Source of the DNA: Trichomonas vaginalis G3
Lineage: Eukaryota > Parabasalia > Trichomonadida > Trichomonadidae
DNA: 64,000 bases
Reading direction: 5' to 3'
NCBI RefSeq assembly: GCF_026262505.1
Contig: NC_067204.1
Span: forward strand, 25,513,300 to 25,577,299
The notes under the pieces: generated by a model
What the model was told of the DNA's origin: nothing
Database searches by the model: none
The model's input: the letters and a program-made list of their open reading frames with translations, nothing else
In this document: positions 1 to 8,375 of the stretch, one piece after another
How positions within the stretch are numbered: the first letter of the stretch is position 1
How the letters are laid out: each line of letters starts with the position of its first letter
Position numbers and translations under genes: made by a program

Positions 1-1193
1 TAACATTCTTGAAAAAATGCAAAATGATATTAATTAAGCTTTTCATTTCTGTATCATACACGAAACAAAATCATTCATTATACTAAAATTTATCAAAGTT
101 TGAATAATGAAAAAAATAATATCTAAATTTTTACATTGAGTCGGCTATTGATATGGTCAATATTAAATCGTTTAAAAATGGGCATTGGCCAGAATAATAC
201 CCACTAAAATACACATTTTTTAAAATTTTATCAATTTGTTTTGGTATATCTTTATGATAATGAATAAAATGCTTATCTTTCATAAGTCAATACATAATTT
301 ATGCTGAAACACAAAAAATCACACGAAAATTTTTGGCCAACATTTCAAAACGAAGGATAATGCTTTGAATATATAAACAATAATACTTTGTCTAGAGAAT
401 TAAATTTGTGCTATCCAATTGTCAATTCTTTGAATTTTTTATAAAATGCACGATATTCCGGCATTAGCCTCAATAAATATAAACTACATGCATCACAATA
501 TTAGGATGTAATGGCATTAAAGCGAATTTCCTAATTTCTTCTCAATTAAATTCCTAGAAAAACTTAGGAATTAATGATTGGAAATAGGTCAAAAAAATTC
601 CTAATATAAAATTTATACTTAAATTAAAATCAAAATTCGAAAATATCTATTTTTCAAAACACGCATCCAGAAGCGAAAAAATTCGAAAAAATGATGTTCT
701 TATAAAACTCGCTGATTTTGCAATTTTTATGTGATTTGAAGTGATAGAATGTATTATCATCTTACTAAAACATATACTTCATTGTTATATTCACAAAATA
801 TTAATCAGAACACTAGGAAAAGTGGATTTTCGAAAAAGACGATAACGATTATTTGCAAATCGCCTCTCAATTTTGAGAGACTTTCAATTTTTACAGTGGA
901 CCCTTAATAAAAATAATATTTTAAATTTCATTCAGTAATGACCTCTGGCATATTTTATACGTATAAAATATGGCTTTTATTTTCCAGCTTAACCATATCA
1001 AAGGACATATTTTCGTTATTATAACTTTGTAGCATTCTCTAATAACCATGTCTGAAACCAATATAACACAATAAGACATATAATATACAGTTATTTTTCT
1101 ATAAAAGTTAATAATAAATTTTGAGTTTTCAAATTTTTATCAACTAATGAATTAATCAGCTAATTTTTTCATATAAAAATATAAATAAAATGT
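1..1193. other. AT-rich non-coding stretch
   Basis: No open frame of convincing length or composition is seen on either strand. The sequence is very AT-rich with short A and T runs. It lies downstream of the minus-strand gene that ends at 1194. I see no repeat, RNA gene or element end here. Confidence 0.6.
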
Positions 1194-2318
1194 TTATTTG
1201 CTATGGAATCTTGAAAGTCTTGTTGAATACATGGAAGTATCGAGACGAGTTCTTTCACGTCTCATATCAGCATTATCTGCCTTAGTCTGCTCAATTTCTG
1301 CACGAATAGCCTCAATTTCTTGATCAATAGCTATTGTATCGCTAGTAGCAGATTGTAATTTTGTAATTTGATCCTTAGTTGAGTTTAATTGTTCTTCTTC
1401 GAGCTTCTTTGAACGCTCAATAACTTCCTTAAGAGATGCAATATCGTCTTTAATGATTTGTTCCTCGCGTTGTGACCTTCTTTGATATCTATCTAAAGTT
1501 TGCTGCATTTTTGTGCATCTATCGGTAGCAACTGTAAGATCATTTTCCATCTGTTGCATTTCCGCTTCTGCCTGTTGCTCGGCAAGTGCAATTAACTCTT
1601 GATGTTGAGCATTTCTCTTCTGGAAATCATTTCTGTAGGCGGTAATACGTTCCTGCTGCTCCTTAGCACGCTGCTCGAAGGCTTGCGATGTCTGTTGGAC
1701 CTTCAAACTAGTTGATTGTAATTCTTCTTGTCTTGATGCATTAATTTCCTTAATTTCGCCATCTAAAATTTCTATTTGAGCTGTCATTTCGGCAATTTTG
1801 GCTTGATTGTTCATTTTATCGCTTTGATTCTTTGTTGTATTTTCATAAACGCTTTCTGTGTTTTTAATTCTAAGCTGCTCAATCTGGCGACGAAGGTCAG
1901 CAAGTTCTGCTTCTTTCTTTGTTCGCATCGTCTGCATATGATAGTTTGTATGAACAGATCGACTTTGACGGAAGTTATTGATTTGTTCTTGTATAGATTT
2001 GATTTCTAAGTCGTTTTGCTGATCAATTTCTTGAAGTTCGATTTCATTGTTCTCACGTAATGCAGAAAGTTTCGTTTCTGACTCAATCTTTTTCTTTCTG
2101 ATTTGTGTTTGTAGATTTTCCATTTCTGATTCGTAGAATGATGTTTTGTTCTTCATTTCAGCTTTGAAATTTGCTATAATTTCTTCAACGGAATCTAATT
2201 TATCATGAAGCTTTGCAACTTCTGGATCCTGCTCGAACCCACTGATATCTGCTGTTTTGGTGCGTCTGATAGCAGCACCAGATGCGTTCGATTCCCTACC
2301 AGTGATTGAAAAACTCAT
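1194..2318 (-). CDS. Coiled-coil protein, 374 aa
   Basis: The product is almost entirely charged heptad-like helix from about residue 35 to 350, rich in E, K, Q and R. A short non-helical head (about residues 1-30) contains basic and serine/threonine residues (RRTKTADI) and the tail is basic (STRLSRFHSK). No signal peptide, membrane segment or catalytic motif is visible. Trichomonads encode many such proteins, often cytoskeletal (costa, axostyle, basal body), and a structural role is my inference. It is divergently arranged with the membrane-protein gene at 2733, sharing about 415 bp of upstream DNA. The ATG at 2318 is the first in the frame and lies next to the conserved-looking head. It could equally be a trafficking tether. 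Confidence 0.85.
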   Translation of the reverse strand: MSFSITGRESNASGAAIRRTKTADISGFEQDPEVAKLHDKLDSVEEIIANFKAEMKNKTSFYESEMENLQTQIRKKKIESETKLSALRENNEIELQEIDQQNDLEIKSIQEQINNFRQSRSVHTNYHMQTMRTKKEAELADLRRQIEQLRIKNTESVYENTTKNQSDKMNNQAKIAEMTAQIEILDGEIKEINASRQEELQSTSLKVQQTSQAFEQRAKEQQERITAYRNDFQKRNAQHQELIALAEQQAEAEMQQMENDLTVATDRCTKMQQTLDRYQRRSQREEQIIKDDIASLKEVIERSKKLEEEQLNSTKDQITKLQSATSDTIAIDQEIEAIRAEIEQTKADNADMRRERTRLDTSMYSTRLSRFHSK

Positions 2319-2732
2319 TGATTAATAATTTACGGGCGCATTCTCTACATTTCAGTTTTTTATATTTCAGTTTTGCATTTTTTAGCATGATAGAGATAAT
2401 ATAAGCGACCAATATTCCTAAAACTAAAATTTATCTAGTATGTATATATAAGGATTTTGTATAACTATTAAATATTCTAAAATGTAAATTCAAAATAATT
2501 TAAATTTAATGATTTCAAAGAAAATTCTTTTAAATTTATTTGTAATTATAACAATACTTCATTAGAATTATAATTTTGTGGTTCATTTTGATATTGATTG
2601 GTGATTTTTGTTGTCACTTTTGGAACGATATCTTTTATATTTTGCAAAAAGATATGAAATTGTAAAAACAAGAGAAAATATCAGGTCTTGGTTTTGTATT
2701 TTCAGATTCACTATTTTAAATTTTTTTGAAAA
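2319..2732. promoter_or_regulatory. Divergent intergenic region
   Basis: This AT-rich spacer separates two genes that point away from each other and must contain both promoters. On the plus strand a TTCACTAT sequence about 28 bases before the ATG at 2733 fits the trichomonad initiator consensus TCA-Y-W known from T. vaginalis. On the minus strand I see no equally clear match. Assignment of promoter function is inference from position and motif only. Confidence 0.4.
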
Positions 2733-5700
2733 ATGATTTTCGCGTTCTTTCTTTCCTTTATACAAAGCCAAGATTTTCTGGCAAATGATGAAACTAGATT
2801 CTCTATTTGCATCACAAATAAGACAATTAAAAAGAGTTATTGCCCAGAAAACGTAAATGAAACTTTTTTATCGACAGACAAGAAATTCGAAAAGGAATTT
2901 GAAGCATGGCTAAAGAAGAATCATGGAAATAAGTTTGATGGCATTGATTATTTATCACTTTATATTGATTATTTCGATTATCAATCAAAAAATCCAATTT
3001 CTCTTGATATCTATTCATTTAAAGAAGCAAAACATATTCTTGTTATTGGTCCAAACAATGAATCGAGATCATCTTTCGTTTTAAACGTAAATCAAATTAC
3101 AACACTTGATAACTTCGAAATGTACAATGTTATTGCAGTAAAAGACGGCACAACACAGTTCTTTATAAAAGAGATGAAGATTTATGGCGTAAGATTCCAA
3201 GGATTCGATAAAGCAACAGTTTTTTACGGATATAACCTATATTCAGATCTTTTATCAGTTTCCAACACGACATTTAAATTCGATACATTATACTACAACT
3301 GCTACAGCGCAGAGAAGTTTTATCCGAACTATGATTACGATGGATCAGTATTTGCTAAGAGTATCATCATGAGCGGTATCCAGGATGGTGGCTCTATATT
3401 CCAGTATGGCAGCCAATTCATTATTACTCCAATATCTAAAGAACACGGCTTCAGAAAAACAAATTTCCGAAATTCAACTGCAAATAACATTTCTTATACA
3501 ATTATTCATAATTCAGGTAATCTATACATCGGAGCACTGTTTTCTAACAAGGCTTCATCGTTTAATAACGTTAGTTTAAAGGCAATAAATTCTTATATCA
3601 CAATCCAAGAAGGAGAATGGAACGGTGATGCTACAATCAGTGCTACATTAATTAACTCTACACTTGACGTACAAACAAATGATATTCAACTCAAATTTAC
3701 TGATGATTGTCAAAATTCAAAGGTTTTAATGAACAAACAGCTTGAAATACAACATATTACGTCAAAGAGTATAAGCCAGCTTGAGTTTAATTGCAATATT
3801 TCAATTTTTGAATTCGAAATTTTGGAAAATTTCACAATTGTCAAAATTTCTGCTAAAAATTCAAAGATAAGTAGACTATTTTCAACGAAGGACATCAAGG
3901 AAATCACGTTGACAGGAACTCCAGTGAATATTCTGCAAATTTACGGTCAATTTCAAATTATTAAAACAGATTCATTAGTTTTCACTGATAAAAGGATGGA
4001 ACTCATCAGAGACAAATATGTTCCGATGATTTCATACACGAAACCATTTGAACAAAAGGCTTTATTCCAAATAAAATCATATTCTTCTTTTGATCCAACA
4101 GATAAGTACACTTTGATAGAGATTCCGAGTGATTCAACAGGAACAGTCGATCCTTTCGTTCCTAGATATGGTTTCCCTCTCAAATTTGTTGAAGAAATTT
4201 CGGAAAACAAAAAGAGGTATAGTTTGACGAATATTACCGAGTTATTCGCAATCTGTGTATCAGATGATGGCAAGAGCTTCTGCGGCATCAACAGTTCTTT
4301 GAATGTTGATTTTCATGATATTTCATCTTTCCTTGATTCGATGAGAATCTCTCAGGATCTTTACAAGTCGATCAAGTTAGATTTTTATTTGGATACAGAA
4401 GTCAAGTTTGTTGTAAATCCGAGATATCCTTTGGATATAATTTCAGTTCATGGACTTAGAGCTTCGAACCCTGTTGAGATAGTTGCACTGAACCAAACCA
4501 TGTACTATTCTTTCCATAACGTTTCAGTTGATACTCCGGCCAATCAAGATTCTTCAACGAGATTAGGTTTCTTTAACTGCACCCTCACGGAAAACTTCAA
4601 GACCATCAATTTCGCATCATTGTACATCGATGCGGAGACATATGGAAAGTATTTTGATCATAATCTCAAATTTAAGAGCATTTTGAAGGTATATACTGAC
4701 TCCTTGTACTTCAGTAAGGAAGTTATGGTGCCAGATGTCCCAAGATTAAACTGGACAAACGCAGTTTCTTTAGTTGGTGTCAGAATGGTCTCCGGACATG
4801 GCGGATTCTCTATTCCATGCACAATGAAGATCATTCCGCAGCCAATTATCAACTTTACAACGAACAATTATGGAAATCTAAAATTAATTTTGTCTCCTGA
4901 AGAAGATGTGATCGTAAACTTCAAAGCATTCTTCCCTGCTGACTTAGATCCTACGAAGAAGACCGCTAAAATCAACCTAGTTCCTAATTTCTGGGGTCAG
5001 AAATTAGGAACCACCAGAAAATTCTGTTCAAAGTACGTTAACCTTCAAACGCAAAACAAAATAACTGTTGTTCTTGCCGACGAAGCCTTTGAATGCTCTT
5101 CTTTCTCAGAAACAAACAGTTCTGCAAGAGTTATCATAAATAACTCATATGTTTCAGGAGTTGCCCATCTGAAAACAATTGCTTTGGCCAGGGAACTTCA
5201 CCTCTCACGCGGAACATACGTGGATGCTGATACTTTTGGAATTCCATACGATGATTTCCTTGTTCACGTTCAAGTTGACCTTAAAGACGTTCCCATGCTG
5301 ATGATCCACACGTTTACTTCAAGATGGACTGAGACTTATTTGCCTTTCTTCCAAGTTTATCCTGAATTTTTATATGATCTTGACAAATTCGCTGATAAGA
5401 AGGAATACTACAAATTCGGATTACCAGTACTATGCATAGAATCAAGCGATTACATCGGAACTCTCTCCACTTATGGAAATATCTTCGAAGGTGACCAATT
5501 TCAGACCGCCGCATCAACATTTATAGTTAAATATGGTGTGGCCAATGAACCTGACTGTTGCATAAACGTTATTCCCTATGAAAAGCCTGAGAGACAAGAT
5601 CCAATTATTGGACCAGTCAAAAAGGGCGGATGGATCGGAATTTTGGTTGTTTCTGTAGTTGTTCTTGGAGCAATTATCACATTTTTACTTATATCTTTTA

Positions 5701-5759
5701 TTTGTCCAAGAGCTACCATTAATGTTAAGAGAAACAACGTTATAAGCTTTACAGAGTAA
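2733..5759 (+). CDS. Large type I membrane protein, 1008 aa, surface candidate
   Basis: An N-terminal hydrophobic segment (about residues 1-13, IFAFFLSFIQS) looks like a cleaved signal peptide. Near the C-terminus a single membrane span (about residues 960-985, rich in I, V, L) follows a GGW sequence and is followed by a short basic tail. The roughly 940-residue ectodomain is rich in N, S, T, Y and F, with many N-X-S/T sites and scattered cysteines. Its alternating polar/hydrophobic pattern suggests beta structure, perhaps a beta-helix. I do not recognise the family. The topology matches the large single-pass surface proteins common in trichomonads. The frame is intact over 3 kb. Two further ATGs downstream are less likely starts because they would lose the signal peptide. 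Confidence 0.85.
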   Translation: MIFAFFLSFIQSQDFLANDETRFSICITNKTIKKSYCPENVNETFLSTDKKFEKEFEAWLKKNHGNKFDGIDYLSLYIDYFDYQSKNPISLDIYSFKEAKHILVIGPNNESRSSFVLNVNQITTLDNFEMYNVIAVKDGTTQFFIKEMKIYGVRFQGFDKATVFYGYNLYSDLLSVSNTTFKFDTLYYNCYSAEKFYPNYDYDGSVFAKSIIMSGIQDGGSIFQYGSQFIITPISKEHGFRKTNFRNSTANNISYTIIHNSGNLYIGALFSNKASSFNNVSLKAINSYITIQEGEWNGDATISATLINSTLDVQTNDIQLKFTDDCQNSKVLMNKQLEIQHITSKSISQLEFNCNISIFEFEILENFTIVKISAKNSKISRLFSTKDIKEITLTGTPVNILQIYGQFQIIKTDSLVFTDKRMELIRDKYVPMISYTKPFEQKALFQIKSYSSFDPTDKYTLIEIPSDSTGTVDPFVPRYGFPLKFVEEISENKKRYSLTNITELFAICVSDDGKSFCGINSSLNVDFHDISSFLDSMRISQDLYKSIKLDFYLDTEVKFVVNPRYPLDIISVHGLRASNPVEIVALNQTMYYSFHNVSVDTPANQDSSTRLGFFNCTLTENFKTINFASLYIDAETYGKYFDHNLKFKSILKVYTDSLYFSKEVMVPDVPRLNWTNAVSLVGVRMVSGHGGFSIPCTMKIIPQPIINFTTNNYGNLKLILSPEEDVIVNFKAFFPADLDPTKKTAKINLVPNFWGQKLGTTRKFCSKYVNLQTQNKITVVLADEAFECSSFSETNSSARVIINNSYVSGVAHLKTIALARELHLSRGTYVDADTFGIPYDDFLVHVQVDLKDVPMLMIHTFTSRWTETYLPFFQVYPEFLYDLDKFADKKEYYKFGLPVLCIESSDYIGTLSTYGNIFEGDQFQTAASTFIVKYGVANEPDCCINVIPYEKPERQDPIIGPVKKGGWIGILVVSVVVLGAIITFLLISFICPRATINVKRNNVISFTE

Positions 5760-6630
5760 TTCTATTGTTTTAGTTTATTAAATTTAAAAATGTATTTTAG
5801 ATTAGTTTTGATTTTTTTTTAATAATTTAAACTCCTTTTCCATCGTAAAGTCTCTTATTCAAATTTTTGATAGATTTTAACTCGATATTGAGGCAGAAAA
5901 ACGATAATGAGACTTTACGTAGGAAAATAGGTTTAATTTTTTCCAAAACCATAGATAGATGCATAATTCTCTGTTAGCGTTCAATATGTCTATCACGACA
6001 CTCCATTTTTACTCGATCACAGTTCATCAAAAGAGTCTAAATTATTTTTTCTCATAATTTAATACAAAAATTGATTTTTTTAAGGTCAAATGTTCATAAT
6101 TTTTATGGGCTCTAAAATACCTTGTTTCAAGGATATAGCATGGATTTCATTCAATGAAAATATATTAGTTTTCTTAACCAGTCAATATATATACATATTT
6201 CAATAGATATTTTCCTTTTAGACACTTCTTATAACTAGATAGAGATGCATAAATCTTCCTGATATTTGCAAAATATATTATTAACTTCATCATAGACATA
6301 GTAAGAAATTAACTTTTACCACATAGAAAAATCACGGCATTTGAATGAATTTGGCATAATTCAGTGGAGAAATTATATATTTCTCATTTTTAAAGGGATT
6401 ACATCACTTTCATCGTTAAGATATTTTGTGTCATACGTATTTTTTTAATACCTACAATAGAAATGCTTGAAATAATATTTTTGATTTTCTTATTTTCAAT
6501 TTTGCAAAGAATACTTGCACAAATGATAGGGGACAATGCATATCAAGAGATAAAGCATTGAAATTGTTCTTTTTATCCTGAAAGTGAAGAGGTGAATTCA
6601 ATAGTTGACGTTTTAAAATTTTATCAAACA
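5760..6630. other. Non-coding spacer
   Basis: This stretch of about 870 bp lies between two plus-strand genes. It is AT-rich with no plausible gene on either strand. Its only clear structure is the short inverted repeat at 5836-5927. The promoter of the gene at 6631 should lie near its right end. Confidence 0.5.
5836..5927. repeat. Short inverted repeat (92 bp, MITE-like stem-loop)
   Basis: The arms at 5836-5854 and 5909-5927 pair as TTTTCC..CGTAAAGTCTC against GAGACTTTACG..GGAAAA, with a loop of about 55 bases. No obvious target duplication could be assigned. It could be a tiny remnant of a DNA transposon or a 3'-end structure of the preceding gene. Confidence 0.5.
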
Positions 6631-6984
6631 ATGACTTCCTTTTCAGCAGAGGAACAACCAAAGTGGAATGAGTGTTTATCGTATACAATTAAGCAGCTTA
6701 TGGAAGAGAATCCAGATATTGCAATTCGTGACGCTCGCAATCAAGCTTTAGAAAATTTCCGCAAAAATAACTATCCTTTATCAAAATCCGTAGCAGATAA
6801 ATCCAAGAGAATTAAACATAGTAAAAAAGAGCAAGCAGCTGCTGTTGAAAAGATGAGTCCAGAAATGGCCGCTTTCATAAAGAAGACTAAAGAAGATTTA
6901 AAGAAAGAATTTCCATATTCTTCTGATAAGGATCTTACTGAACAGGCTAAACACAAGTATATCCTTCATATTGGCTCTCAATAA
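6631..6984 (+). CDS. Small charged helical protein, 117 aa (possible HMG-like)
   Basis: The frame is open from a GTG at 6592, but the ATG at 6631 is the first normal start and gives 117 residues. The protein is helical and highly charged. Residues about 12-45 (a tryptophan followed by NECLSY..ENPDIAIRDA) and residues about 78-110 (FIKKTKEDLKKEFPYSSDKDL) each resemble the helix-Pro-helix spacing of HMG-box-like DNA-binding segments, separated by a lysine-rich linker. This likeness is weak and read by eye. No signal peptide or membrane span is seen. A small chromatin protein is a guess; it may be an unrelated helical protein. Confidence 0.65.
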   Translation: MTSFSAEEQPKWNECLSYTIKQLMEENPDIAIRDARNQALENFRKNNYPLSKSVADKSKRIKHSKKEQAAAVEKMSPEMAAFIKKTKEDLKKEFPYSSDKDLTEQAKHKYILHIGSQ

Positions 6985-7248
6985 ATTTAATATTAATGGA
7001 TTTTTTACTGAAGAAATCAAATGAATAAAGGTACGGTATATTATTATTAATTCTTCCTTATTACACATATAATTTTATACCATGCATGCAAAAATAAAAA
7101 TATAATTTTTATAATTTTGAGCAATTCTTTTAAAATACATGAAATTATAATAGCTATAACAAGAGGATACTAAAATTAACTTCTGAAACCATAAAAATTT
7201 TAAAATGTGGGGTTTTAAAGTAACAGACCCCATATTTTTTTCAATAAA
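6985..7248. other. Short intergenic region
   Basis: AT-rich spacer of 264 bp between two plus-strand genes, without an open frame. The stop codon at 6984 is followed by TTTAAT and later AATAAA-like sequence, as expected for trichomonad 3' ends. Confidence 0.4.
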
Positions 7249-7662
7249 ATGGATGTACAGCGTATGAAATTGTTCGAGAACCAGCTATTTCAATGGGAAG
7301 ATCGACTAGTTGACCTCGAAAATGAAATTTCTCTCATTGAAAATCAATTTCAGCTTGATTTAGCTACATATACACAAGCAGAAGATAATATAGGCCAAAT
7401 AGAAAGGCTTTTAGATGCTTTTGAAGATGCAGTTATGCAACACGAAAATAACAAAACCAAAAATCCATCTATTTATTATCAAAATATCGACGAAATTAAA
7501 TTATTATCAAGAAAAATCGAAGATTTCCAATATAAATTCGAAGATTCACGAGCTAAATTATTCAATGACGAGCAAATTTCTGTTTTAGAAGCAGCCAATT
7601 TAATATCAAATTCATCAGCTCGCTTTAATAGAATTGTTACCACTATTCAAGAAAACCAATAG
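7249..7662 (+). CDS. Nup62/Nsp1 C-terminal-domain-like coiled coil, 137 aa
   Basis: The N-terminal half reads as a coiled coil with the spacing of the Nup62/Nsp1 C-terminal domain: ENQLFQWEDRLVDLENEIS, then QAEDNIGQIERLLDAFEDAV. This corresponds to the W-D-x-x-L and Q-x-x-L-x-x-x-L-x-x-x-E pattern of that domain. The second half also fits, with YYQNIDEIKLLSRKIEDF followed by an N-S-S-x-R-F-N region. In other eukaryotes this domain assembles the central channel of the nuclear pore. The protein lacks the usual FG-repeat N-terminus, so it would be a bare scaffold domain. The match is by memory of the family pattern, not by alignment; a generic coiled coil is the alternative. Confidence 0.6.
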   Translation: MDVQRMKLFENQLFQWEDRLVDLENEISLIENQFQLDLATYTQAEDNIGQIERLLDAFEDAVMQHENNKTKNPSIYYQNIDEIKLLSRKIEDFQYKFEDSRAKLFNDEQISVLEAANLISNSSARFNRIVTTIQENQ

Positions 7663-8375
7663 ATTTTGTTTTGTATTGTTTATTGTAAATATACTATTTT
7701 TGTACCATGTATTTCCTACAATTTATAACTTGAATGCGGAACTTCGACCGACAAGAGTGTATTATGCACTATTTTTCATCGCATTCAGACATTATGAGAG
7801 AAAATGCTTGTCATTCAATATTTCAAATTTACTTTTCCCTAATCAATTTCTATTTTGTATTTTTGTGGTTGCATATAAAATAATCATTATCAAAGAAACA
7901 ATAAGAAATAAAATATCAACCTTGATATTAGAGAATTTTCAAATTGTTCATATCAAAAATAAGAACTTATTTAACCATATTCTATCGTCCAATATATGGA
8001 ATTCTGCAATTCATATTCGGATATTTTAGAAAAATATATAAATTTAAATAACATGATCCAGATGATTATATTCAAACAAAATAATACAAGCACTTCAAGG
8101 AAATCATTACATTAGAGGTTTCAATGAATCTAACATGAATTATAATGCTGATGTTCATTAGCTGTGTGAAAATTTAAAAATTAAATGTCAAATTAATTAA
8201 ATCAAATCCCAACACATCTTTTGGCGTTAATGCTTTTCGAAACTACTCAAATTTTAAATTCACAATAAAGCTGATTTCTATCTATATCTCATTATGACTA
8301 ATGCATCTCAATTGATATGGTAATTTAAAATAATTATAAGTATTTAATAACAAACAAATGTTTTAAAGTAAATTA
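7663..8375. other. Intergenic, convergent genes
   Basis: This is the shared 3' region of the genes ending at 7662 (plus) and 8376 (minus). It is AT-rich. A 131-codon frame here (7634-8029) has a biased F, I, N composition typical of chance AT-rich reading and is not called. Confidence 0.5.

Noticed and set aside
7634..8029. 131-codon plus-strand frame
   Set aside because: Composition rich in F, I, N and H from AT-rich spacer, overlaps the stop of the preceding gene and has no domain or leader.
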